Translations under genes and position numbers: made by a program
Notes under the pieces: generated by a model
What the model was told of the DNA's origin: nothing
Databases searched by the model: none
What the model saw: the letters and a program-made list of their open reading frames with translations, nothing else
Shown: in pieces, positions 1-5,976 of the stretch
Layout of the letters: the number at the start of each line of letters is the position of its first letter
Numbering within the stretch: position 1 is the first letter of the stretch
Assembly: GCA_019090405.1 (NCBI GenBank)
Contig: JAHRVZ010000281.1
Location: forward strand, 1 to 6,043
DNA length: 6,043 bases
Reading direction: 5' to 3'
Source: Paracoccaceae bacterium
GTDB lineage: Bacteria; Pseudomonadota; Alphaproteobacteria; Rhodobacterales; Rhodobacteraceae

Positions 1-740
1 CCTATCATTTTGATAAGGTTTCCAGAGGCTTTGACGCTTTAATTGATGTGTTTGGTGCCGATCATGGTGGCTATGTCAAGCGGATGAAGGCGGCTGTTTC
101 GGCGTTGTCCGAGGGCAAGGTGTCGCTGGACATCAAACTGTGCCAGTTGGTGCGGTTATATAAGGACGGGCAGCCGTTCAAGATGTCCAAACGGTCAGGC
201 AATTTCGTGTCTCTGCGCGATGTGGTTGATCTGGTTGGCCCGGATGTTACCCGGTTTGTCATGCTGACCCGCAAGAACGACGCTCCGCTGGATTTTGATT
301 TTGACAAAGTGCTGGAACAATCTCGTGAAAACCCGGTGTTTTATGTTCAATATGCCCACGCGCGGGTGATGAGCGTTCTGCGCAAAGCCGCCGCTGCTGA
401 AATTGCGGCGGATGACACTGTATTGGCGACCGCTGATCTTACGTTGCTGGATCACGAGGCCGAACTGAGCGTGATTAAAAAGCTGGCGGAATGGCCGCGC
501 CTTGTAGAAACCGCAGCCCGTACGAATGAGCCACACAGAGTAGCGTTCTACCTTTATGAACTGGCCGGGGAATTTCATGCTTTGTGGAACCGCGGCAATG
601 AATTGACCCAGTTGCGGTTCATCCAAGAGGGCGACGCCGCAACCAGTCAGGCAAAAATCGCACTGGCCCGTGCCGTTTCCGTTGTTATTTCCGCAGGTCT
701 TGGTATTCTCGGTGTCACACCGGCGCAAGAGATGCGGTAA
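1..740 (+). CDS. argS: Arginyl-tRNA synthetase, C-terminal part (5' end outside window)
   Basis: Class I aminoacyl-tRNA synthetase that charges tRNA-Arg with arginine in the cytoplasm (EC 6.1.1.19). The frame is open from base 3 with no start, reading YHFDKVSRGFDALIDVFGADH, a hallmark of the catalytic domain, so the gene begins outside the window. About 245 residues are visible of a family usually 550-590 long; the HIGH motif is therefore not seen. The signature loop KMSKR is at 180-194, followed by SGNFVSLRDVVD. From about base 330 (NPVFYVQYAHARV) comes the all-helical DALR-type anticodon-binding domain, ending with the typical LGVTPAQEMR terminus before TAA. A GTG at 48 could be mistaken for a start, but the homology continues upstream of it. 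The gene leads into the SPOR/nagZ/scpAB group with an 87-base gap and no clear terminator, so co-transcription is possible. The identification is very secure. Confidence 0.97.
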   Translation, partial: YHFDKVSRGFDALIDVFGADHGGYVKRMKAAVSALSEGKVSLDIKLCQLVRLYKDGQPFKMSKRSGNFVSLRDVVDLVGPDVTRFVMLTRKNDAPLDFDFDKVLEQSRENPVFYVQYAHARVMSVLRKAAAAEIAADDTVLATADLTLLDHEAELSVIKKLAEWPRLVETAARTNEPHRVAFYLYELAGEFHALWNRGNELTQLRFIQEGDAATSQAKIALARAVSVVISAGLGILGVTPAQEMR

Positions 741-819
741 CAAAATCGCCCGATCCGCCGGTCCGAGGCAGATTTATAAGAAACCCGACATGTGGCCTAT
801 GCTGCATCAAACGGGCAGC

Positions 820-823
820 GAGG
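820..823 (+). promoter_or_regulatory. Ribosome binding site deciding the SPOR gene start
   Basis: GAGG lies 4 bases upstream of the ATG at 828. The alternative in-frame GTG at 792 has no comparable purine-rich sequence, and it would add 12 residues that do not look like the family's usual MAD(I/Y)xY-type beginning. This favours the start at 828. The spacing is a little short, so confidence is moderate. Confidence 0.55.
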
Positions 824-827
824 CGAA

Positions 828-1916
828 ATGGCGGATATTGAGTACACGGATCACGTGACTGCACAGGATATTGAACCTGAGGCAACGGGCGGATCGTTTG
901 TTGGTGGAATGGCCAATATTTTGGGCATGTTGGTGTCTTTGGGGCTGTTGGTCGGCGTCGGCGTCTGGGGCTATAAGCTGATGGTGCGCGATGTCAGCGG
1001 TGTTCCGGTGGTGCGTGCCATCGAAGGCCCGATGCGGGTGCAACCAGATAATCCCGGTGGACAACAAGCTGACCATCAGGGGCTTTCCGTGAACACCATC
1101 GCTGCACATGGTACGGCGGCGGCCCCGGCTGATCGGTTGATGCTGGCGCCACGTCCGGTTTCTCTTGCGGATGAAGATGCGCCAATGGGGCAGATCGAAA
1201 CTGCCATGGTTGAAGAAATCGAACCTGAACCCCAGCCCGTCTATGTAAATGGTAAGCCCGTAGTCGACGACAACGCGCCGACAAAATCCAGCACTGATGC
1301 CGATGATGACGCCGACAGGGACGCAGTCGCGGCTTTGGTGGATGAACTTACCGCCGGGGTTACGCCGTTATCTGGGGGCAATGGGGCCGCTGCTGAAAAC
1401 ACCGGCCGCATCCTGCAGCCCGAACCATTGAACATGGACGCTCTGGCACCGGTGGTCTTGGCATCTGCGGTTTTGCAAACGCCGGTTGCCTCACCCAGTG
1501 TTGCTGCCGCCGTGGTCAAGGGACCAGGCCCAAAACAGTCGCTGCGCCCGCAATTGCGTCCTGTCCGACTGACCGCGACGGACGCTGCAGGTTCGACTGA
1601 CGTGGCCGTGACTGCGGCTCTTGCGGCGGCGATGCCCGAGGACATTGATGCCGACAGCCTGCCTGCGGGAACGCGGCTGGCGCAATTGGGGGCTTTTGAA
1701 AGCGCCGATATTGCGCGGGCAGAATGGGATCGGATGAACGCCAAATTCGGTGACTACCTTGCCGGGAAATCCCGTGTGATCCAAAAGGCCAGCAGCGGCG
1801 GCAGAACATTTTACCGTTTGCGCGCCATGGGCTTTGAGGACATCAGCGATGCGCGACGGTTCTGTTCGGCATTGGTTGCGGAAAACGCCGATTGCATTCC
1901 GGTAACGACAAGGTGA
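828..1916 (+). CDS. SPOR-domain, membrane-anchored peptidoglycan-binding protein
   Basis: A 362-residue bitopic inner-membrane protein. Residues 1-27 are a short acidic cytoplasmic tail. Residues about 28-49 (MANILGMLVSLGLLVGVGVW and on) form one transmembrane segment, followed by KLMVRD. Residues about 55-275 are a low-complexity Ala/Pro/Asp-rich periplasmic linker with a strongly acidic stretch (DADDDADRD). Residues about 278-362 are a SPOR domain: RLAQLGAF, GRTFYRLRAMGF and a C-terminal helix, with two cysteines (346 and 356). SPOR domains bind glycan strands stripped of stem peptides, which accumulate at the septum, so a role in division or septal wall remodelling, as for FtsN or DedD, is likely but inferred. 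No catalytic domain is visible. The ATG at 828 was preferred over GTG 792 because of the GAGG just upstream. The stop TGA overlaps the proposed nagZ start, so the two are probably translationally coupled. Confidence 0.9.
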   Translation: MADIEYTDHVTAQDIEPEATGGSFVGGMANILGMLVSLGLLVGVGVWGYKLMVRDVSGVPVVRAIEGPMRVQPDNPGGQQADHQGLSVNTIAAHGTAAAPADRLMLAPRPVSLADEDAPMGQIETAMVEEIEPEPQPVYVNGKPVVDDNAPTKSSTDADDDADRDAVAALVDELTAGVTPLSGGNGAAAENTGRILQPEPLNMDALAPVVLASAVLQTPVASPSVAAAVVKGPGPKQSLRPQLRPVRLTATDAAGSTDVAVTAALAAAMPEDIDADSLPAGTRLAQLGAFESADIARAEWDRMNAKFGDYLAGKSRVIQKASSGGRTFYRLRAMGFEDISDARRFCSALVAENADCIPVTTR

Positions 1917-2920
1917 ATTTCGGTGCCTGCATCCTTGGCGCAGACGGTTTGCGCCTGAGCGCCGGGGAAAAGGCGCTGTATCGGGATGTGAACCCGTTTG
2001 GCTTTATCCTGTTTGCGCGCAACATCGACACGGCTGATCAGCTCCGCGCGCTGTGCGATGAGTTTCGCGAATCCGTTGGCCGTGATGCTCCGATCACTCT
2101 GGATCAGGAAGGCGGCAGGGTCCAACGCATTCGCGCGCCTTTGGGGCGTGAATGGATGGCGCCATTGGATCATGTGACGCGTGCCGGGGCAGGGGCCGAA
2201 CGTGCGATGTATCTGCGCTATCGTCTGATGGCGGATGAGCTGAAATCGCTGGGTATCGACAGCAATTGTGCCCCTATTCTGGATATTGCAAATGCCGCGA
2301 CGCACCCGTTTTTGCGCAACCGCTGTTACGGCAGCGACGTAGAAACGGTGTCGCGACTGGGACGTGCGGTGGCAGATGGGTTGCTGGATGGCGGAGTGTT
2401 ACCCGTAGTTAAACACATACCCGGACATGGGCGCGCCACGCAGGACAGCCATTTCGACCTGCCGCATGTGGATGCTGATCTGGACGAACTGGCGACCAGC
2501 GATTTCGCCCCATTCCGGGCGTTGAATGACCTGCCGATGGGCATGACCGCGCATCTGGTGTTTGAAGCGGTGGATACACAACCTGCCACATTGTCCAGCA
2601 AGATGATGACGCTGATCCGTGATCAGATTGGTTTTGGCGGGCTGATCATGACCGACGATATTTCAATGAAGGCGCTTAGCGGATCATTGGCCGACACCTG
2701 CAAAGCCTCGATTGCGGCGGGCTGTGATGCGGTTCTGCATTGCAATGGAACGCTGGCAGATCGGGCCACAGCGGCAGTCGCTGCCGGAGAGATGAACGAC
2801 ACCTCGCAGGCCCGCGCGATTGCCGCAGTTGCGGCACGCAAAGCGCCCAAACCAATTGACATTTCCGCCGCCGAGGCTGAACTTTGCTCATTGATGCAGG
2901 GGCAGGTCTATGTCGGATAA
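1913..2920 (+). CDS. nagZ: Beta-N-acetylglucosaminidase NagZ (glycoside hydrolase family 3)
   Basis: Cytoplasmic enzyme (EC 3.2.1.52) that removes GlcNAc from GlcNAc-1,6-anhydroMurNAc and its peptides during peptidoglycan recycling. With the GTG start at 1913 it is 335 residues, the normal size for the Gram-negative single-domain form. Visible motifs are DQEGGRVQR (64-72, substrate binding), KHIPGHG (167-173) followed by the mobile loop QDSHFDLP with the Asp178/His180 acid-base pair, and MTDDISM with the probable nucleophile Asp248. There is no signal peptide, as expected. The start is uncertain: GTG 1913 forms a GTGA overlap with the SPOR stop and gives the usual N-terminus (xFGACILG), while an in-frame TTG at 1892 would add seven residues. 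No strong ribosome binding site precedes either, which fits coupling to the upstream gene. In some bacteria NagZ products signal AmpC induction; nothing here shows that link. The SPOR neighbour supports a wall-turnover theme. Confidence 0.96.
   Translation: MNFGACILGADGLRLSAGEKALYRDVNPFGFILFARNIDTADQLRALCDEFRESVGRDAPITLDQEGGRVQRIRAPLGREWMAPLDHVTRAGAGAERAMYLRYRLMADELKSLGIDSNCAPILDIANAATHPFLRNRCYGSDVETVSRLGRAVADGLLDGGVLPVVKHIPGHGRATQDSHFDLPHVDADLDELATSDFAPFRALNDLPMGMTAHLVFEAVDTQPATLSSKMMTLIRDQIGFGGLIMTDDISMKALSGSLADTCKASIAAGCDAVLHCNGTLADRATAAVAAGEMNDTSQARAIAAVAARKAPKPIDISAAEAELCSLMQGQVYVG
2898..2902 (+). promoter_or_regulatory. Ribosome binding site for scpA, inside nagZ
   Basis: AGGGG lies 7 bases before the scpA ATG at 2910, within the last codons of nagZ. 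The good match and spacing support the 2910 start and an 11-base overlap with nagZ. Confidence 0.6.
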
Positions 2921-3701
2921 CCTTTTTCAGGAAGACGAAATCTCGGTTTCGGATCGTCTTGCCGCCGAGGCGCTGATTGTTGATGTTGACGGCTACGAAG
3001 GGCCGCTGGACGTGTTGCTGACCCTGTCACGTACGCAAAAGGTGGATTTGCGCAAGATTTCGGTGTTGGAACTGGCCCGGCAATACCTGATTTTTGTGGA
3101 AAAAGCCAAATTGCTGCGGATCGAACTGGCAGCAGATTATCTGGTGATGGCGGCTTGGCTGGCGTTTCTGAAATCGCGGCTTTTGCTGCCACCTGACCCA
3201 ACCGAAGACGGCCCGACAGGCGAAGAACTGGCCGCGCATCTGGCGTTTCAACTGGAACGGTTGCAGGCTATGCGCGATGCCGCCGCGCGGCTGATGGCGC
3301 GTGATAGGCTGGGGCGTGATTTCTTTGCGCGCGGGCAGGGCGAGGACGTCGCCCGCATCAAGACCGTGACCTACACTGCTACTTTGCTGGATCTGATGCA
3401 GGGTTATGCCCGCATCCGCACCCGTGATGAATTTCGCCCCTTTAGTATGGACCGCGATTCAATTTTCACCATGGAGCAGGCGCTGGACCGGATGCGCGGT
3501 CTGATTGGATTTACCGGGGACTGGACCGAAATGGCCAGTTTCTTGCCAGAAGGCTGGGAAAGCGACCCGATGAAACGGCGCTCGGCGACGGCTTCGACGT
3601 TTGCGGCCTCTCTTGAACTGGTCAAAGAGGGGCATTTGGATATGCGCCAGTCCGAAATCTTTGCACCGATCCAGTTGCGCAAAAAGGATAGTTCGAGCTG
3701 A
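2910..3701 (+). CDS. scpA: Segregation and condensation protein A (kleisin)
   Basis: Kleisin subunit of the bacterial SMC-ScpAB condensin, which bridges the two SMC heads and helps compact and segregate the chromosome at the nucleoid. The protein has 263 residues, a typical length. The N-terminal domain carries the family signature GYEGPLDVLL (28-37) and a helical region up to LKSRLLLPP (87-95), which in characterised kleisins contacts the SMC neck. A charged middle region follows and is expected to bind a ScpB dimer. The C-terminal winged helix, roughly residues 230-260 (SLELVKEGHLDMRQSEIFAPI), is the part that contacts the SMC head. The first 27 residues are acidic and variable. The start ATG has a good upstream AGGGG within nagZ. 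The stop TGA shares one base with the scpB start (TGATG), so ScpA and ScpB are probably made in coupled amounts. No SMC gene is in the window. Confidence 0.96.
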   Translation: MSDNLFQEDEISVSDRLAAEALIVDVDGYEGPLDVLLTLSRTQKVDLRKISVLELARQYLIFVEKAKLLRIELAADYLVMAAWLAFLKSRLLLPPDPTEDGPTGEELAAHLAFQLERLQAMRDAAARLMARDRLGRDFFARGQGEDVARIKTVTYTATLLDLMQGYARIRTRDEFRPFSMDRDSIFTMEQALDRMRGLIGFTGDWTEMASFLPEGWESDPMKRRSATASTFAASLELVKEGHLDMRQSEIFAPIQLRKKDSSS

Positions 3702-4354
3702 TGCCAGATACCGAGACAGATACCGAAAGCCTGTTTGAAGCCCCGCCAATGGGCGAGCAAGAGCGCATGGTCGAAGCGGTGTTATTTGCCAGCGCCGAAC
3801 CGGTCACAGTGCGCGAATTAGAGGCGCGTATGCCGCATGGCTGCGATGCAGCCGAGGCGTTGGCGCATTTGCGTAAACGCTATGACGGGCGCGGGGTTCA
3901 ATTGATCAAAATTGGCGATGCCTGGGCCATTCGAACCGCGCCAGATTTAGGGTTTTTGATGCAAAAAGAAACGGTTGAGACCCGCAAACTTAGCCGGGCC
4001 GCAATCGAGACATTGGCAATCATCGCCTATCACCAGCCCGTAACCCGCGCCGAAATCGAGGAAATTCGTGGTGTATCGGTGTCACGCGGCACGGTGGACC
4101 AATTGCTGGAAATGGAATGGATCAGATTTGGTCGTCGCCGTATGACTCCGGGTCGGCCAGTGACGTTTGTGGTGACGCCAGAATTTCTGGATCAGTTTGG
4201 CCTTGAGAGCGCGCGTGATCTGCCGGGGCTCAAAGAGTTGCGTGCAGCCGGGTTGTTGGACAATCGCCTGCCACCAGGAGTCGACGTTGAAAAGGAAACT
4301 GAGCAGGAAGACGGTTTGAACAGCGACGATCAGCCGGAATTATTTGAGGATTAG
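3701..4354 (+). CDS. scpB: Segregation and condensation protein B
   Basis: Second accessory subunit of SMC condensin. It acts as a dimer that binds the central part of ScpA and modulates SMC ATPase activity. The 217 residues hold two winged-helix domains: one at about 18-90, beginning ERMVEAVLFASAEPVTVREL, and one at about 97-168 with the diagnostic LSRAAIETLAIIAYHQPVTR and GRPVTFVVTPEFLDQFGL. Both ends (1-17 and about 185-217) are acidic and probably disordered. The ATG at 3701 overlaps the scpA stop by one base (TGATG). An AAGGA sits about 12 bases upstream, a slightly long spacing, so reinitiation after scpA is likely to contribute. The next gene is 139 bases away and may have its own promoter, so scpB looks like the last gene of this operon, although no clear terminator follows. 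Confidence 0.96.
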   Translation: MPDTETDTESLFEAPPMGEQERMVEAVLFASAEPVTVRELEARMPHGCDAAEALAHLRKRYDGRGVQLIKIGDAWAIRTAPDLGFLMQKETVETRKLSRAAIETLAIIAYHQPVTRAEIEEIRGVSVSRGTVDQLLEMEWIRFGRRRMTPGRPVTFVVTPEFLDQFGLESARDLPGLKELRAAGLLDNRLPPGVDVEKETEQEDGLNSDDQPELFED

Positions 4355-4457
4355 GCCGACAAGGACCGGGGCAAGCAATGCGATCAATCTGGACTGATGC
4401 CGGTTAGATGAAATTATACAACAAATTTGATTTTGCTCCATAAAAGCCACGATTTGA

Positions 4458-4466
4458 TGCTATAGG
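4458..4466 (+). promoter_or_regulatory. Possible promoter -10 (extended type) for the small gene
   Basis: TGCTATAGG resembles an extended -10 element (TGn followed by TATAGG) within an A/T-rich stretch, 27 bases before the small gene's start. The best upstream -35-like hexamer, TTGCTC at 4433-4438, is 22 bases away, which is too far for standard sigma-70 spacing. The assignment rests on the -10 alone and is weak. Confidence 0.3.
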
Positions 4467-4480
4467 ACGGACAGGCAGAA

Positions 4481-4485
4481 AAAGG
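4481..4485 (+). promoter_or_regulatory. Ribosome binding site of the small gene
   Basis: AAAGG lies 8 bases before the ATG at 4494. It supports the idea that the following 101-codon frame is translated from that ATG rather than from the nearby in-frame ATGs at 4500 or 4512. Confidence 0.55.
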
Positions 4486-4493
4486 TAATTGCC

Positions 4494-4799
4494 ATGAATA
4501 TGAACGGAATAATGAACATGATCCTTCGCACGTTTATGCGAAGGGCGATCAATTCAGGCATCACGACCGGCATAAAAGTTGTGAACAAAAAACGGCAGAA
4601 AACGCCCCAACCTGTTGTTAATCAGCCTGTTGTTAATCAGCCTGTTGTTAAGCAGACGGCGCAACAGGGGAGGGATGAAAATGCCCTGTCAAATGCCGAA
4701 AAGCAGGAAATTCAACGGGCAAAGAAAGAACGTCGGCTGAAAAATCAGCAAAAGCGTGAAGAACGTCAAAGAAAACAGGAAAATAAAGCGTCGTCTTAA
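4494..4799 (+). CDS. Small basic protein of unknown function with PVV(N/K)Q repeats
   Basis: A 101-residue protein that I do not recognise. Residues 1-30 (beginning MNMNGIMNMILRTFMRRAIN) are Met/Asn/Ile-rich with interspersed arginines and could form an amphipathic, membrane-associating helix; a GxxxG spacing follows at Gly22 and Gly26. Residues 40-54 are three tandem five-residue repeats, PVVNQ, PVVNQ, PVVKQ. Residues about 62-101 are almost all Glu, Lys, Arg, Gln and Asn, suggesting a long single helix or disordered charged tail. There is no cysteine, signal peptidase site or known enzyme motif. Translation is supported by an AAAGG ribosome binding site, an upstream A/T-rich region and a coherent layout from start to stop. 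The DNA is visibly more A-rich than the flanking genes. It faces dcd, so it is probably transcribed alone or as the tail of the scpAB operon. Function cannot be inferred. Confidence 0.72.
   Translation: MNMNGIMNMILRTFMRRAINSGITTGIKVVNKKRQKTPQPVVNQPVVNQPVVKQTAQQGRDENALSNAEKQEIQRAKKERRLKNQQKREERQRKQENKASS
4611..4655 (+). repeat. Three tandem copies of a 15-base in-frame repeat
   Basis: The unit cctgttgttaatcag occurs at 4611-4625 and 4626-4640 exactly, and at 4641-4655 with one change (aat to aag). Each unit encodes PVVNQ (PVVKQ in the third). Because the unit is a multiple of three, gain or loss of copies would change protein length without a frameshift. The near-identity at DNA level, including synonymous positions, suggests recent duplication by slippage. 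Confidence 0.95.
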
Positions 4800-4817
4800 C
4801 CGCAGATCAGCAGGTTA
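4797..4817. terminator. Weak hairpin spanning both convergent stop codons
   Basis: TAACC (4797-4801) pairs with GGTTA (4813-4817), and GC (4802-4803) with GC (4810-4811), leaving a single bulged A and a six-base loop. The outer arms are exactly the TAA stop of the small gene and the complement of the TAA stop of dcd. No T-run follows directly on either strand, so strong intrinsic termination is not expected. This is a low-confidence bidirectional terminator candidate, and the only structure I find in the 15-base gap. Confidence 0.25.
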
Positions 4818-5900
4818 TTGTGCAGTTTTAAAGTGCTTTGACAGCTTCAGACCTTGTCCCTGATAATTAGACGCAATCCCTGACCCATATAGCTGTGTCG
4901 GGGTTTCGGTCATGTGTTCATAGACCAAACGCCCTACGATCTGCGCATGCTCAAGAACAAACGGCGCCTCGTGACAGCGCACTTCAAGCACCCCGCGCGA
5001 CCCTTGCCCACCTGCCGAGGCATAGCCAAATCCGGGATCGAAAAAGCCGGCGTAATGCACGCGAAACTCCCCTACCATGGCCAGATACGGGGCCATTTCG
5101 GCGGCATAAGCGGGCGGTATCGTAATGGATTCGCGGCTGACCAATATATAGAACGCGCCCGGATCAAGGATGATCCAGCCTTTGGCGCTGTGCACTGGTT
5201 CCCAAAATTCCGTTGGATTATAATGGTTTACCTTGGTCAGGTCGATGACATCCGTATGGGGTTTGGCCCGATACCCGACAAGATCACCCTGCGACGGGCT
5301 TAGATCAACGGAAAATCCCAACCCTCCGGAAATCGTCGCCTCACCTGATACAATTGGCGTCTTACGATGCAACGCTTTCAGGTCAGAGTCAGACAGGGCG
5401 GTATCACCTTGGCGAAAAATGATCTGGTTGACCATCAGACCGGGGCTTACAATCACCGAAAACGATCTGGGGCAGATTTCCACATAAAGCGGACCATCAT
5501 AGCCATCTGGCACCCGATCAAATTCGATGCCCTGATCGGTGATGATCCGGGTCAGCAGGTCAAGACGTCCGATTGACGATTTGGCGCTGGCCGCAGCGGT
5601 CATGCCTTTGGGCAGTTTTAGTCGTTCCATCAGGGGAACCACATAAACCGCGCCTTTTTCCAGTACAGCGCCGCCTTCCAGATCAATCTGATGCATTTCA
5701 AAGTCTTGCAGGCGTCCGGTAATGGTGCGCGACAGCCCCGGCAAAAACGAAGCGCGCACGCGATAGGCCACATCCCCCAGCCGCAGGTCAAGCGAGGCAG
5801 GCTGGATTTGACCGTCTTCGATGGGGATATCCGCGGAAATTGCGCCGGTGTCGATCAGGTTTCGGATCGCGTGATCCGGCAAAACGCCTGTGTGTTTCAT
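4815..5900 (-). CDS. dcd: dCTP deaminase, long two-domain alphaproteobacterial form
   Basis: Deaminates dCTP to dUTP (EC 3.5.4.13), feeding dTMP synthesis; cytoplasmic. At 361 residues it is nearly twice the length of E. coli Dcd (193) and looks like two dUTPase-fold halves in tandem. The N-terminal half has QPASLDLRLGD (33-43) and the signature AKSSIGR (106-112), then GPLYVEI with Glu141. The C-terminal half lacks an SSxxR motif but has DPGFG (Asp288), VLE (304-306; Glu306 aligns with the E. coli catalytic Glu138 within the same VLE) and the tail SNYQGQG (344-350), like the lid segment of Dcd proteins. The start is ATG at 5900, preceded by GAGGG four bases upstream; an upstream TTG-type frame extension reaching 5936 runs into the tRNA terminator and is unlikely. 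The gene lies downstream of tRNA-Pro on the same strand. Family membership is secure. Deaminase activity is taken from the family annotation, and an added dUTPase activity cannot be excluded. Confidence 0.93.
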   Translation of the reverse strand: MKHTGVLPDHAIRNLIDTGAISADIPIEDGQIQPASLDLRLGDVAYRVRASFLPGLSRTITGRLQDFEMHQIDLEGGAVLEKGAVYVVPLMERLKLPKGMTAAASAKSSIGRLDLLTRIITDQGIEFDRVPDGYDGPLYVEICPRSFSVIVSPGLMVNQIIFRQGDTALSDSDLKALHRKTPIVSGEATISGGLGFSVDLSPSQGDLVGYRAKPHTDVIDLTKVNHYNPTEFWEPVHSAKGWIILDPGAFYILVSRESITIPPAYAAEMAPYLAMVGEFRVHYAGFFDPGFGYASAGGQGSRGVLEVRCHEAPFVLEHAQIVGRLVYEHMTETPTQLYGSGIASNYQGQGLKLSKHFKTAQ

Positions 5901-5904
5901 ATCA

Positions 5905-5909
5905 CCCTC
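5905..5909 (-). promoter_or_regulatory. Ribosome binding site of dcd
   Basis: On the minus strand GAGGG is followed by TGAT and then the ATG whose first base is 5900. The match is strong with short spacing. It decides the start in favour of the protein beginning MKHTGVLPDHAIR rather than a form 12 residues longer. Confidence 0.75.
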
Positions 5910-5934
5910 ACGCCAACAAAAACGCACGTCAAAC

Positions 5935-5968
5935 AAAAAACGCCCGCCGCCAGAACTGGCAGGGGCGT
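5935..5968 (-). terminator. Intrinsic terminator of the tRNA-Pro transcript
   Basis: On the minus strand ACGCCCCTGCCAG pairs with CTGGCGGCGGGCGT, giving 13 pairs (one G-T) with one bulged C and a minimal loop, followed at once by a run of six T. It begins 8 bases after the tRNA's CCA end. This is a textbook Rho-independent terminator, placed between the tRNA and dcd. Confidence 0.88.
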
Positions 5969-5976
5969 GTTTGTGA

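Larger units (their letters stand above)
4355..4493 (+). other. Intergenic region between scpB and the small gene
   Basis: This 139-base stretch has no coding signature. Its first part can fold weakly: ACCGG pairs with CCGGT across about 4367-4405, with an inner ATCA/TGAT pair. No T-run follows, so it is not a convincing terminator. From about 4411 the sequence becomes A/T-rich and holds a possible promoter and a ribosome binding site for the next gene. Confidence 0.5.

Noticed and set aside
180..194. KMSKR instead of canonical KMSKS in ArgS
   Set aside because: This variant loop is common among arginyl-tRNA synthetases that keep the motif, so it is not unusual.
195..743. Long open frame on the minus strand opposite argS
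   Set aside because: It lies wholly opposite a clear ArgS coding sequence, has a Cys/His/Gln-rich composition typical of antisense frames, and no ribosome binding site or recognisable domain.
670..858. Short plus-strand frame bridging argS and the SPOR gene
   Set aside because: Overlaps the conserved ArgS C-terminus and the SPOR start in another frame, with no ribosome binding site or family resemblance.
1241..1744. 167-codon minus-strand frame opposite the SPOR gene
   Set aside because: Ala/Ser/Thr-rich reading produced by the low-complexity Ala/Pro linker on the other strand; no family features.
1811..2305. 164-codon minus-strand frame across the SPOR-nagZ junction
   Set aside because: Antisense to two well-identified overlapping genes, and without start signals or motifs.
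4367..4405. Intrinsic terminator after scpB
   Set aside because: The stem is short with a bulge and large loop, and no T-run follows.
4914..5303. 129-codon plus-strand frame opposite dcd
   Set aside because: Mirror frame of the dcd coding sequence; conserved Dcd motifs on the minus strand explain this region.
5901..5936. 12-residue N-terminal extension of dcd
   Set aside because: The extension reaches the T-run of the tRNA terminator and covers the strong GAGGG ribosome binding site of the ATG at 5900.
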